Source: Ditibartonella apihabitans (GTDB lineage Bacteria; Pseudomonadota; Alphaproteobacteria; Rhizobiales; Rhizobiaceae). Taken from it: 64,000 nucleotides of DNA. Under the pieces are notes generated by a model. That model was given only the letters and a program-made list of their open reading frames with translations, was not told the DNA's origin and made no database searches. The stretch is from contig NZ_CP015820.1 of the NCBI RefSeq assembly GCF_002007485.1, positions 2,234,501 through 2,298,500 of the forward strand, read 5' to 3'. Both the position numbers and the translations under genes were made by a program. Below are positions 8,874 to 18,171 of this stretch, in pieces. Positions within the stretch are counted from its first letter, which is position 1. Every line of letters starts with the position of its first letter.

Positions 8874-9782
8874 TCATGATTTTACGCTGTTATTTACCTT
8901 TAATGTTTCGTCATGATATTCACCCGACAGCCGCAACCATTCGCGTGCCGCATAGGAAAGGTGACTATTGCTACGCCAAATCAATGCCATATGCCATTCA
9001 ATGATTGTGTCGGTTATTTCAACCATTTTAACATTTTTGACATTACGTTTTTCAGCAATCATACGGGGTAAAAAACCAACTCCCATTCCCGCTGCCACCA
9101 GACCAAATAAAAAATCGATCTGGCTTGAGCGCGCCGAAACGACTGGCGACAGTCCTTTTTTATGAAATGTTTCAATAACAAGCGGTGTCAAAGCAAATTG
9201 GCTGGCAAAAAGCACAAACGGATATTCGGCAAGCTCTTTGGCTGTGATTGTGGTTCGCTCTCCGGCAAGACTGGCCGGCATTAACGCAACAACAGGATCA
9301 TTACGAACATCTTGATAATCGAAGCCGCTCGCAATTGGCACCAGAGAACCGGCAAGTTCGATTTCGCCCTGCCGCACCAGCTCTTCCAGTTTTTTGCTCC
9401 CGTGTTCGACTATATTGATATCAATCTGCGGGTGTGAGGACGTATAGCGGGCAAGAACGGGAGCAAAAAGCTCCGAACTGCCAATAGGGGGAAGTCCTAT
9501 TTTCAAAATACCCCGTTTTAGCCCCTTCAATTCGGCAATTTCGCGTTCCATTGCCGATTCTTCGGCAAGAATTCGTTGGGCATGGCGAAAGACATATTCG
9601 CCTGCCGCTGTAAGCTGCATTTTTCCTTTGTTTCGATTGATTAATTTGGTTCCATACTGGCTTTCGAGCTGGGCCAGGGATTTACTGATCGTCGATTGCG
9701 TCGAGTTCAGAACTTTCGCGGCCGAGGAAAAGCCGTTCTGGCGTATAATTTCGACAAAGGCTTCAAGTGTTCTTATTTGCAT
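8874..9782 (-). CDS. LysR family regulator of the cidA/cidB-like operon
   Basis: This 302-residue LysR-type regulator has an N-terminal winged helix-turn-helix (FSSAAKVLNSTQSTISKSLAQLESQYGTKLINR) and a two-lobed effector domain from about residue 92. It is transcribed away from the cidA/lrgA-like gene, and the 95-base gap contains two ATTC-N7-GAAT sites, one touching its own start codon. This layout fits a local regulator that represses itself and controls cidAB, comparable to CidR in Firmicutes. The effector is unknown; in CidR systems it relates to acetate or overflow metabolism. Confidence 0.88.
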   Translation of the reverse strand: MQIRTLEAFVEIIRQNGFSSAAKVLNSTQSTISKSLAQLESQYGTKLINRNKGKMQLTAAGEYVFRHAQRILAEESAMEREIAELKGLKRGILKIGLPPIGSSELFAPVLARYTSSHPQIDINIVEHGSKKLEELVRQGEIELAGSLVPIASGFDYQDVRNDPVVALMPASLAGERTTITAKELAEYPFVLFASQFALTPLVIETFHKKGLSPVVSARSSQIDFLFGLVAAGMGVGFLPRMIAEKRNVKNVKMVEITDTIIEWHMALIWRSNSHLSYAAREWLRLSGEYHDETLKVNNSVKS

Positions 9783-9807
9783 GACTATTCTATATCAGAA
9801 TAGTCAT
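9781..9807. promoter_or_regulatory. LysR operator 1, perfect inverted repeat
   Basis: ATGACTATTC, a seven-base spacer, and GAATAGTCAT form a perfect ten-base inverted repeat centred at 9794. Its first two bases overlap the start codon of the LysR gene. The T-rich/A-rich dyad with ATTC-N7-GAAT core matches LysR binding-site architecture. Confidence 0.8.
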
Positions 9808-9817
9808 CATGAATTCA

Positions 9818-9832
9818 ATTCATTTTACGAAT
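9818..9832. promoter_or_regulatory. LysR operator 2, ATTC-N7-GAAT core
   Basis: A second ATTC-N7-GAAT site is centred at 9825, 31 bases (three helical turns) from operator 1, so both lie on the same DNA face. It overlaps a 15-base palindrome at 9809-9823. It lies 46 bases before the cidA-like start and may be the activation site. Confidence 0.6.
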
Positions 9833-9877
9833 GACACAGCATCACTTATCTAACGCTTTGTCAGGAGTATAAATTAA

Positions 9878-10285
9878 ATGATACATCGTCTCTCTATTCA
9901 AACACGCCTTCTTTTCCATCGCAACATATTTGCACAGATGGGACTTTTGTGCGCATTCTGGATTGGTGGCGAGGTCATTACCTGGGCACTGAACCTACCG
10001 ATTCCGGGCGCCATTATCGGTATGGTACTCGCACTTCTTGCGCTAGCTAGCCACAAGCTCAGCATATTAAGCATGAAACGCGGTGCGGATTGGCTCATTG
10101 CCGAGATGCTCTTGTTTTTTGTTCCAGCCGTTCTTGCCCTACTCAATCACAAAGAATTCATCGGCTTGTTAGGGATTAAAATTCTGGTTGTTATTCTGGG
10201 GGGTACCTTTGTTGTTATGAGTATCACCGCTTTGACAATAGATCTTTGTTACCGCTGGATGTTAATGCGCCATGTCAAACATTGA
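9878..10285 (+). CDS. cidA: CidA/LrgA family holin-like protein
   Basis: The 135-residue membrane protein has four hydrophobic segments and the family signature ALNLPIPGAIIGMVLALLAL (about residues 37-56), then LLFFVPAVLALLNH. CidA/LrgA proteins are small holin-like membrane proteins that work with a CidB/LrgB partner; functions proposed include control of lysis and pyruvate or acetate transport. The ATG follows AGGAGT. The end overlaps the start of the cidB-like gene by 14 bases, so the two are translationally coupled. Confidence 0.85.
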   Translation: MIHRLSIQTRLLFHRNIFAQMGLLCAFWIGGEVITWALNLPIPGAIIGMVLALLALASHKLSILSMKRGADWLIAEMLLFFVPAVLALLNHKEFIGLLGIKILVVILGGTFVVMSITALTIDLCYRWMLMRHVKH

Positions 10286-11015
10286 AGCAAATCTTGAACA
10301 ATATATGGCCGATATCGAGCTTTATACCAGTCCGGTTTTCAAAACGGTTTTCTGGTCGCTCGTTACCATCCTTCTCTATATGGCGGCTAAAGCATTTTAC
10401 CGTCGTTTTTCTTATTGGTGGCTCACACCATTGGCGGTGACGCCGCTTCTTTTGATGATTGTTGTCGTCTTGCTTAAAGGCGACTACGCCCATTACATCA
10501 AAGCTACCCATTGGCTGGTTGCTATTCTGGGGCCGGTCACCGTTGCCTTTGCCGTACCAATCTGGCAGCAACGCCGCATCATCGTTAAAAACTGGTTTAT
10601 TCTTACAATCGGTATCATCGTCGGTTCTTTTGCCTCAATGTTGTCGGCCTGGGGGCTTGCAACACTTATGCAACTTGATCCGACTTTGCGGCTCAGTCTT
10701 ATGCCGCGTTCGATCAGCACACCTTTTGCCATGGAGGTTTCGGGCGATATTGGCGGCATTCCGGATTTGACAGCTATTTTTGTTGTTCTGACGGGTGTTA
10801 TGGGCGCTGCACTCGGTGAAGTGATTGTCAAATATTTGCCCCTACGCTCGTCTCTTGCACGTGGTGCTCTTTTCGGTATGGGGGCACACGGAGCAGGCGT
10901 CGCCCGTGCCCACCAGATGGGGCGCCAAGAAGGGTCGATTGCCGGCCTCGTTATGGTGATGGTTGGCATTGTCAATGTTCTGCTTGCGCCAATTCTGGGG
11001 TGGCTTCTGAAATAG
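10272..11015 (+). CDS. cidB: CidB/LrgB family membrane protein
   Basis: The 247-residue product has about seven or eight membrane spans and LrgB-family segments: VAFAVPIWQQR, LMPRSISTPFAMEVS with GDIGGIPDLTAIFVVLTGVMGA, and the Gly-rich GMGAHGAGVARAHQMG near the C-terminus. It is the partner of the CidA-like protein encoded just upstream. A terminator follows ten bases after the stop, so the operon is just cidA-cidB. YohK/LrgB is the alternative name for the same family. Confidence 0.88.
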   Translation: MSNIEANLEQYMADIELYTSPVFKTVFWSLVTILLYMAAKAFYRRFSYWWLTPLAVTPLLLMIVVVLLKGDYAHYIKATHWLVAILGPVTVAFAVPIWQQRRIIVKNWFILTIGIIVGSFASMLSAWGLATLMQLDPTLRLSLMPRSISTPFAMEVSGDIGGIPDLTAIFVVLTGVMGAALGEVIVKYLPLRSSLARGALFGMGAHGAGVARAHQMGRQEGSIAGLVMVMVGIVNVLLAPILGWLLK

Positions 11016-11024
11016 AACAAAAAA

Positions 11025-11061
11025 TATGCGGTTCTTTATAAAAACCGCATATAATTTTTTT
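11025..11061 (+). terminator. Terminator of the cidA/cidB operon
   Basis: TATGCGGTT and AACCGCATA pair around a nine-base loop and are followed by a run of seven T at 11055-11061. Confidence 0.85.
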
Positions 11062-11428
11062 GCCCCGTGTTCTTAGCCGGTCATACAATTTTTCTTTATA
11101 GCAAAACACATTGATAAGGGGTTTTGGCTGTTCCGGTAACGCGCGAATTTTTGCCCCCACGTTTATTTTGCACATTTTTTTGATAAAAAAGCTTCCCGTC
11201 CGCTCAAAATACGCGAGAATCTTCATTCGAATTTTTACCGTAGGACAGCATCGCCTCATTATTTGGCCGCTTTAACGGAGGGAGGCCTATTTTCTCTTGC
11301 TCTTGCAGCCGAACTCGCTATTTTCCAACTCCTCTGTGTCAAATGCGTACAATCTTGACACAATGACCTGTTTTATTTCAGGAAAATGCTTTAAAGCAGA
11401 ACAAAAAGCCGAGTGAAAGGATTCCTCT
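11062..11428. other. Spacer upstream of folD
   Basis: Nothing is recognised here apart from the folD ribosome-binding site (GAAAGGA) next to the ATG. The short frames have no convincing start signals. Confidence 0.5.
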
Positions 11429-12328
11429 ATGGCCAATGTGATCGACGGGAAAAAACTTTCTGAAGACATCCTTGCCAAAGTAAAACAAGAAACTGCTGTT
11501 TTACGTGAACAACACAATATTCAACCGGGTATTGCGGTGATTATTGTCGGAGAGGATTCTGCCAGCAAGGTTTATGTTGCATCCAAGGAAAAACGCGCCG
11601 AAGAATGCGGTTTTCTATCCAACAAATATGAACTGGATGAAAAAACCAGCGAGTCGGATTTGCTTGCCCTTGTCAAGGAACTGAATGAAGACAAAAATAT
11701 CCACGGCATTCTGGTGCAATTACCATTACCGGCGCATATCAATGCCGATCATGTCATCCAGACAATTTCGCCGGATAAAGATGTTGACGGCTTCCACTAT
11801 ATCAATGCCGGAAAACTCATGACCGGTGCAATCGAAGATGCATTTATTCCCTGCACACCCGCCGGTATTATGTTCATGATCAACCATGGTTTGGGTAAAG
11901 ATCTTTCCGGCCTTGATGCAGTGGTCGTCGGCCGTTCGAATATCGTAGGAAAACCTGTTGCAGCGCTCCTTCTTGCGGCCAATGCAACAGTAACGATTGC
12001 CCATAGCCGCACTCGCGAAATTGATGATGTCTGCCGCAGTGCCGATATTCTCGTGGCAGCGGTCGGTAAACCCGAAATGATCAAAGGTGACTGGATAAAA
12101 CCCGGTGCCACGGTCATTGATGTCGGCATCAACCGCATTCCTGCACCTGAAAGAGGTCAGGGTAAAACCCGTCTTGTCGGTGATGTCGAATATCAAACCG
12201 CAGAAAAAGTGGCAGGCTTCATTACCCCTGTTCCGGGTGGTGTCGGGCCTATGACAATTGCCATGTTAATGGCAAATACTTTGAAAGCGGCTTGCAAGGC
12301 AAATAATTTGCCATTGCCAAAATTCTGA
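11429..12328 (+). CDS. folD: Bifunctional methylene-THF dehydrogenase/cyclohydrolase FolD
   Basis: FolD interconverts 5,10-methylene-THF, 5,10-methenyl-THF and 10-formyl-THF in the cytosol. The 299-residue product shows the family motifs [16 protein letters not shown] (with the catalytic Tyr and Lys), [20 protein letters not shown], the NADP site [17 protein letters not shown] and the C-terminal [15 protein letters not shown]. Length is normal for the family. It is monocistronic, with a strong bidirectional terminator between it and edd. Confidence 0.97.
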   Translation: MANVIDGKKLSEDILAKVKQETAVLREQHNIQPGIAVIIVGEDSASKVYVASKEKRAEECGFLSNKYELDEKTSESDLLALVKELNEDKNIHGILVQLPLPAHINADHVIQTISPDKDVDGFHYINAGKLMTGAIEDAFIPCTPAGIMFMINHGLGKDLSGLDAVVVGRSNIVGKPVAALLLAANATVTIAHSRTREIDDVCRSADILVAAVGKPEMIKGDWIKPGATVIDVGINRIPAPERGQGKTRLVGDVEYQTAEKVAGFITPVPGGVGPMTIAMLMANTLKAACKANNLPLPKF

Positions 12329-12388
12329 TTGGGTTGCGATATTTCCTTCAAAACATTTACTGACTGAATGTCATTTCAGAAGATCAAT

Positions 12389-12426
12389 AAAAACGCTCCG
12401 GAACAATCAAATCCGGAGCGTTTTTT
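12389..12426. terminator. Bidirectional terminator between folD and edd
   Basis: CGCTCCGG and CCGGAGCG pair around an 11-base loop, flanked by AAAAA on the left and TTTTTT on the right. It can serve folD on the plus strand and the zwf-pgl-edd operon on the minus strand. Confidence 0.9.
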
Positions 12427-12449
12427 ATGACTATCAAGCTTTAAACCAG

Positions 12450-14285
12450 CTATTTGCGCAAAGGACCAACAACAACGCTCGCTCCTTGATCGGCCCGCCC
12501 GACAAATTCGCGGAAGACACGGAAAAGCTCGCGTCCGGTACCGAATTCATGTGCTGAAAGATCAGGGTGTTCAATCGGTCTGTTGTTGAACTCCTGTTCA
12601 TTGACAAGAATTGTCAATGTTCCCTCATTGGCATCAAGCCGGATCATATCGCCGTCTTTCAACCGTGCAATCGGACCATTATCAAGCGCTTCCGGTGTGA
12701 CATGGATGGCAGCCGGAATTTTTCCGGATGCGCCGGACATACGACCATCGGTTACAAGGGCAATCTTCTGCCCGCGATCCTGCAACACGCCAAGAACCGT
12801 TGTCAGTTTATGCAATTCCGGCATACCATTGGCTTTTGGCCCCTGATAGCGCACAACGGCAACAAAATCCTTGCCATCAAGTTTACCGGCTTTGAAAGCA
12901 TCTTGAAGTTCCAGTTGGTCATTGAAAACCAGAGCCGGTGCTTCGATCAACCAGCGTTCGGGTTTGACTGCCGATACTTTGATAATGGCAGCGCCCATAT
13001 TGCCGGAAAGCACACGAATGCCGCCGTCCGGTTGGAAGGGTTTACGCCAACCGGTGAGTACTTTTTCATCGCCACTTTTTTCCGGTGCCGGTTCACGCAC
13101 AACTTGCCCGTCACTTCCCAGTTTCGGCTCGGTAGCATAAGCATCCAAGCCCTCGCCGAAAACTGTGCGGACATCATCATGAACAAGACCCGCTTCAATC
13201 AATTGTTTGATGACAAATCCCATGCCGCCTGCGGCATGAAAATAGTTCACATCGGCAAGACCATTGGGATAAACGCGCGCGATAAGCGGAACAACCGATG
13301 AAATTTCGGCAATATCGCCCCAGTTGAGATCAATACCTGCCGCATGTGCCATAGCGATCAGATGAATTGTATGGTTGGTCGAACCACCAGTCGCATTCAA
13401 CCCGACAATCGCATTGACAAATGACCTTTCGTCGATCATCGCACCGACCGGCGTATATTCATTGCCAAGAGCGGTAATCTTGAGAGCGCGCTTTGTTGCT
13501 TCCCGCGTCAACGCATCGCGTAACGGAGTATTGGGGTTGATGAAAGCAGCTCCCGGCATATGAAGCCCCATCATTTCCATCATCATCTGGTTGGAATTGG
13601 CAGTTCCATAGAAAGTGCAGGTTCCCGGCCCATGATAGGATGTCGCTTCCGATTGTAGCAATGCCTTGCGGTCAACCTTGCCTTCGGCATAAAGCTGGCG
13701 GATTTCGGCTTTTTTGTCGTTGCCCTGACCGGTTGTCATCGGGCCTGAAGGCACAAAAATTGCCGGAATATGCCCGAAGGTCAAAGCGGCAATGACAAGA
13801 CCCGGCACAATTTTATCGCAAATACCAAGATAAAGTGCAGCATCAAATACATCATGCGATAAGCCGACGGCTGCCGCCATAGCAATCACATCGCGTGAAA
13901 AAAGCGACAGTTCCATACCGGTATAACCTTGGGTAATGCCGTCGCACATTGCCGGAACACCGCTTGCAACTTCGGCTACACCACCGGCCTCGCGCGCTGC
14001 AGCCCTGATAATTTCAGGAAAAGCTTCAAAAGGCTGATGCGCAGACAACATATCATTATAGGCTGTGATAATGCCGATATTGCCGACAACGTCTTCTTTC
14101 AACCGCTCTTTATCAAGCGGTGCACAGGCAGCAAAGCTGTGCGCCTGATTGGCACAGGCAAAAAAGCTGCGACGCGGGCGATTGCGTGCGGCATGGTTTA
14201 TCCGGTCAAGATAGATTTCGCGACTTTTCTTTGACCGTTCGCGAATCCGGTCTGTCACGGCAGCAATAGTGCCTGAAAGAGACAT
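12450..14285 (-). CDS. edd: 6-phosphogluconate dehydratase
   Basis: Edd converts 6-phosphogluconate to KDPG, the committed step of the Entner-Doudoroff pathway. The 611-residue protein has the IlvD/Edd iron-sulfur residues: Cys114 in [10 protein letters not shown], Cys156 in [10 protein letters not shown] and Cys223 in [13 protein letters not shown], plus [20 protein letters not shown] near the C-terminus. The ATG follows AGGAG, 14 bases after the pgl stop. It is the last gene of zwf-pgl-edd. No eda (KDPG aldolase) is in this window, so that gene must be elsewhere if the route is complete. Confidence 0.96.
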   Translation of the reverse strand: MSLSGTIAAVTDRIRERSKKSREIYLDRINHAARNRPRRSFFACANQAHSFAACAPLDKERLKEDVVGNIGIITAYNDMLSAHQPFEAFPEIIRAAAREAGGVAEVASGVPAMCDGITQGYTGMELSLFSRDVIAMAAAVGLSHDVFDAALYLGICDKIVPGLVIAALTFGHIPAIFVPSGPMTTGQGNDKKAEIRQLYAEGKVDRKALLQSEATSYHGPGTCTFYGTANSNQMMMEMMGLHMPGAAFINPNTPLRDALTREATKRALKITALGNEYTPVGAMIDERSFVNAIVGLNATGGSTNHTIHLIAMAHAAGIDLNWGDIAEISSVVPLIARVYPNGLADVNYFHAAGGMGFVIKQLIEAGLVHDDVRTVFGEGLDAYATEPKLGSDGQVVREPAPEKSGDEKVLTGWRKPFQPDGGIRVLSGNMGAAIIKVSAVKPERWLIEAPALVFNDQLELQDAFKAGKLDGKDFVAVVRYQGPKANGMPELHKLTTVLGVLQDRGQKIALVTDGRMSGASGKIPAAIHVTPEALDNGPIARLKDGDMIRLDANEGTLTILVNEQEFNNRPIEHPDLSAHEFGTGRELFRVFREFVGRADQGASVVVGPLRK

Positions 14286-14299
14286 GTTCTCTATTTCTC

Positions 14300-15067
14300 C
14301 TAAACTGAAACTGTGTCAAATAACGAATGGGTTCCATCCGTTATCTGCTTTTCCTCTTCATTCGGCGACCAATAGACTTGAACAGGATGGCGTGTATTTT
14401 TCAACACTGCACGAATAGGCAATTCTTCAACCGGTCCGTCTTCTAAAGCCCGTTCGAAAACATCGAGTTTCGTCTGACCTTCAATATGAAGAGCAATAAA
14501 ACGTGCTTCGACAATAACGGGCAATGTAAGCGTTAAGCGGGCTTCCTTCAAGCCACGTGCATGAATTGGTAAAACCAGCGCACGCGATTCCGGATCAATA
14601 GCCTGTTTCAAGCGGTCACCACCTGGGAAGAACGAGGCTGTATGCCCGTCGGTTCCCATACCAAGAACGATCACATCAAAAGGCCGCGGCAGGCCGTTAA
14701 TGCGACTTGCTGCGGAAAAAGCCGCAAGTTCTGCGGTGATCGACGGGTTATAAAGGCCATAAAAGCGGGCTTTTGAAGCAAAATTCTGTAAGAGGCTTGA
14801 ACGCACCAGACGTTCGTTGGAACGATCATCTGTCACGGGCACAAAACGTTCATCCACCAGAGTGACAAGAATATTTTTCCAATCAATATCTGCCTTCGCG
14901 AGATAATGGAAAAAAAGTTCTGGCGTTTTACCACCTGATACGGCGAGCACTGCCTGTTTGCGTTCAACAATAGCAACACTCAATTCCGCTGCAACCCGAT
15001 CAGCCAAAGCTGAAGCCAATGCCGAAGGCGTGTCGAAATTCAGCCGGTTTGTATCCATCAAGCTCAT
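14300..15067 (-). CDS. pgl: 6-phosphogluconolactonase (SOL/DevB type)
   Basis: Pgl hydrolyses 6-phosphogluconolactone from the Zwf reaction. The 255-residue product contains the family motifs [36 protein letters not shown] and [16 protein letters not shown]. An ATG at 15106 would overlap the zwf end by 29 bases and add residues unlike the family; ATG 15067 has AGGG upstream and lies ten bases after the zwf stop, so it is preferred. It sits between zwf and edd as the middle step of the operon. Confidence 0.92.
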   Translation of the reverse strand: MSLMDTNRLNFDTPSALASALADRVAAELSVAIVERKQAVLAVSGGKTPELFFHYLAKADIDWKNILVTLVDERFVPVTDDRSNERLVRSSLLQNFASKARFYGLYNPSITAELAAFSAASRINGLPRPFDVIVLGMGTDGHTASFFPGGDRLKQAIDPESRALVLPIHARGLKEARLTLTLPVIVEARFIALHIEGQTKLDVFERALEDGPVEELPIRAVLKNTRHPVQVYWSPNEEEKQITDGTHSLFDTVSV

Positions 15068-15077
15068 AACAAATACC

Positions 15078-16556
15078 CTAAACTGTGTCGTTCCATGTGC
15101 GACCATCCCGCTCGATCAGGGCAATCGATTTTGATGGCCCCCATGTTCCTGCCGTATAACCTTGAACCGGCATATTTGTCGCTTCCCAACCTTCTTCGAT
15201 CGGGTCAACAAAGCTCCACGCAGCTTCGACTTCATCACGCCGCATGAACAATGTCTGGTTGCCGCGTACAGCATCCATCAATAAACGTTCATAAGCGTCG
15301 GGATTGCGAACCTGAAATGAATCGGCAAATGTCATATCAAGTGGCACATGATGAAGCCGCATTCCACCCGGCCCCGGATCCTTGATCATCAGCCATTGTT
15401 TGACACCCTCGTCAGGCTGCAAACGGATAACCAGCCGGTTCGGTACGACTTCACCAGCCTCGCTGCCGAAAATATTGTAAGGAATGGGTTTGAACGTCAC
15501 CACAATTTCCGACATGCGGGTCGCAAGGCGTTTGCCGGTGCGCAAATAAAAGGGCGCTCCCGCCCAACGCCAGTTATTGATATCAACTTTCAAAGCAACA
15601 AATGTTTCGGTATTGCTTTTATCTTTTTTAAGATCATCAAGATAGGAACCGACAGGCCCGCTTGTTGAAGCACCGGCTTCATATTGGCCGCGTACGGTGC
15701 GGGTTGTTACATTATGGCTATCAATACGGGAAAGCGAATGCAGAACTTTAAGCTTCTCGTCACGAACAACATCGGCCGTATTGGCTGAAGGTGGTTCCAT
15801 CGCAACCAGACACAAAAGTTGCAACATATGGTTTTGTACCATGTCGCGAAGAGCACCCGCATTGTCATAATAACCGGCACGTCCCTCAAGCCCGACTGAT
15901 TCGGCCACTGTTATCTGGACATGGTCGATATGGGCAGAATTCCATAATGGTTCATAAAGCGCATTGGCAAAGCGCAATGCCATCAAATTCTGGACAGTCT
16001 CTTTGCCCAAATAATGGTCGATTCTGAAAATCTGCTTCTCGTGAAAAACCCGTGCCAATGTATCGTTCAGCTTGGTTGCGGTTTCACGATCCCGTCCAAT
16101 CGGTTTTTCGACGATGATACGGGTTTCATCGGTTACCAGACCATTTTTTCCCAAATGTTCGGCAATACTACCGAAAAGTGCCGGACTGACCGCCAGATAA
16201 AAAGCCCTGATCGTATTTTTCGAAGAAATCTCGATTGCTTTTTTCAATTTGTCCCAACCGTCATCGCTTGTAGCGTCAACGGGAACGTAACTCAGCCTTT
16301 TGAGAAAACGGTCAACTTCACCTTTGTCTATATCGGCGGCTGAAACATGTTTCTCGATCGCTTCACGCGCAAAATTGCGATATTCTTCATCAGTCAATTT
16401 CGAGCGTGATGTACCGATAATGCGCGTCGGTTCACTGAATTGTCCCGTGCATTGGCGGTGATAGAGTGCGGGTAAGAGCTTTCTTTCGGCAAGATCGCCC
16501 GCACCGCCAAAAACAATGCAATCAAACGGGGGAATAGGAATTATTTTACTTACCAT
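15078..16556 (-). CDS. zwf: Glucose-6-phosphate 1-dehydrogenase
   Basis: Zwf oxidises glucose 6-phosphate with NADP, feeding the Entner-Doudoroff and oxidative pentose phosphate routes. The 492-residue protein has the nucleotide-binding FGGAGDLAERKLLPALY, the active-site RIDHYLGKETVQNL (with the catalytic His-Tyr-Leu-Gly-Lys core) and YLRTGKRL. Length is normal. It is the first gene of zwf-pgl-edd, the usual order in rhizobia. The ribosome-binding site is weak (GGACTTTGG about 8 bases before the ATG). Confidence 0.97.
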   Translation of the reverse strand: MVSKIIPIPPFDCIVFGGAGDLAERKLLPALYHRQCTGQFSEPTRIIGTSRSKLTDEEYRNFAREAIEKHVSAADIDKGEVDRFLKRLSYVPVDATSDDGWDKLKKAIEISSKNTIRAFYLAVSPALFGSIAEHLGKNGLVTDETRIIVEKPIGRDRETATKLNDTLARVFHEKQIFRIDHYLGKETVQNLMALRFANALYEPLWNSAHIDHVQITVAESVGLEGRAGYYDNAGALRDMVQNHMLQLLCLVAMEPPSANTADVVRDEKLKVLHSLSRIDSHNVTTRTVRGQYEAGASTSGPVGSYLDDLKKDKSNTETFVALKVDINNWRWAGAPFYLRTGKRLATRMSEIVVTFKPIPYNIFGSEAGEVVPNRLVIRLQPDEGVKQWLMIKDPGPGGMRLHHVPLDMTFADSFQVRNPDAYERLLMDAVRGNQTLFMRRDEVEAAWSFVDPIEEGWEATNMPVQGYTAGTWGPSKSIALIERDGRTWNDTV

Positions 16557-16877
16557 AGAAATACCAAAGTCCTCAGACGCTTTACCTCTAGTCGTAAATC
16601 TTACTTATATCACGATATATATGCCTTGAGGTGCTGAATAAGCTGTTAATTTGCCGGTTACTTCACCATTAAATTTATTGTACGGGCAATCAAAAACAAG
16701 CAATCCGGCGTTTCCCCTTAGGAGAAACACAATTTTTCTGTCAAATCCGGCGCTTCCAAGAGGCGTTTCCAATAGAAGACAACGTGCATCCGTTACGATC
16801 AAGTGCAAATATTGACGTTCATCAATTTTGCGATGGCTGCCTCATTCTTCAAAGCAGAGAATGATCAATAAACGTTT
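16557..16877. other. Spacer between zwf and the puuB-like gene
   Basis: No gene or terminator is recognised. It should hold the zwf promoter at its left end. A 67-codon frame on the minus strand shows no family features. Confidence 0.5.
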
Positions 16878-18160
16878 CTAGAATCGGTCCATCAAGGCAA
16901 AAAACCGCATTGCCACCCAAAGGAGCGGCGCCTTCAATGCTGTTCCACCCGGAAAAGAAGAAATTTTCAATTCTTTGAAGAGAGAAAGCCGGTCGCCCTT
17001 TCCAAGAATAGATTCTGCATAAAGCTTGCCCATAAAAGGTGCCAGCATCACACCATGACCGGAATAACCGCCACAATAAATCACATTCGGCATAATTTTT
17101 CGAACGTAAGGCATGCGTTCGACGGTAATAGCAACTGTCCCTCCCCAACAATGGGTGAGTTCGATTTGCCCCAATTTCGGGAAAATCTCTATAATCTGGG
17201 CGCGAATACGTTCGGCAAGGTGGTCAACAACCGAACGGTCATAGCTTTCAACCCCTCCAAATAATAAACGGTTGTCGGCACTTTTTCTGAAATAGCGCAC
17301 AACAAAACGCGAATCATCAACAGCTTCGCCACCACGCAAAATTTCGCTATCGATTGGTAAGGGGGCTGTTGCTCCGATATAGGAACGTATCGGCACAATA
17401 TATTTTTCGACGAAACGTTGCAAACCCAGATCATAACCATTGGTAGCAAGCAAAACCTGTTTGGCTACGATATATCCCTCGCTGGTCGTAACAATACATT
17501 TATCGCCTTCTGTCCGAACTGCCGTAGCACGGGTTTTTTCATAAAGCTGCGCACCTGCTTTCGAAGCAAGATTGGCAAGCCCGACAACCAGTTTTAGCGG
17601 ATTGATGTGGCCGGTACCGGTATCGCGAATTCCTCCATAATAAAAATCCGCCCCCAAACGCTCATGTGTCTCCTTGCTGTCCATAAAAGACAATTTGTCA
17701 TAGCCGTAACGGAGCATATTGGCGACATGTTGCTGATAGGCGGCAATCTCACGTTTTTTATAAGCAAGAGACAGTTGTCCTGGAACATAATCGAGATCGA
17801 TGATGCCTTTCTGTTGAAAGTCCAATATATCTTTCTTGGCTTCTTCAGCGAGATCAAACAGCGCTTTTGTCCGCTCGAACCCCAGTGTTTTTTCAAGCTT
17901 TTCAACCCATTGCCGCTGGCCTGTTCCAAGTTGTCCACCATTGCGGCCGGACGCTCCGTCACCAAACCGCGCCGCGTCGACAAGTACAACACTTAAGCCC
18001 GCTTTTGCCAGATGATAGCTTGCAGAAAGTCCGGTGAAGCCGCCACCGATTATAGCGACATCACAGTCTTTTTTTCATGGAGAGAAGGATAGGTCGGGCG
18101 TTCGGCTACACTGAATTCATACCAGGATAGCCCCGGTGATATATTGTTTTCGTGAAACAT
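16878..18160 (-). pseudogene. puuB: Gamma-glutamylputrescine oxidase-like FAD oxidoreductase, single-base frameshift
   Basis: The gene starts at ATG 18160 behind AGGA and reads NNISPGLSWYEFSVAERPTY, the usual start of PuuB/OrdL-type DAO oxidases. Frame is lost at the coding-strand A7 run (18069-18075), giving a stop after 36 codons. One extra A restores DCDVAIIGGGFTGLSASYHL, the FAD-binding GxGxxG, followed by GDGASGRNGGQ, and the frame then stays open to 16878. The C-terminal half has VIYCGGYSGHGVMLAPFMGK. It directly follows the puuA-like gene (11-base gap). Whether the base is truly missing is uncertain. Confidence 0.87.
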
Positions 18161-18171
18161 AAATTGATATC

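Noticed and set aside
12567-13301. Long open frame on the plus strand inside edd (244 codons)
   Set aside because: It is fully antisense to the well-conserved edd gene, has no ribosome-binding site and no family features.
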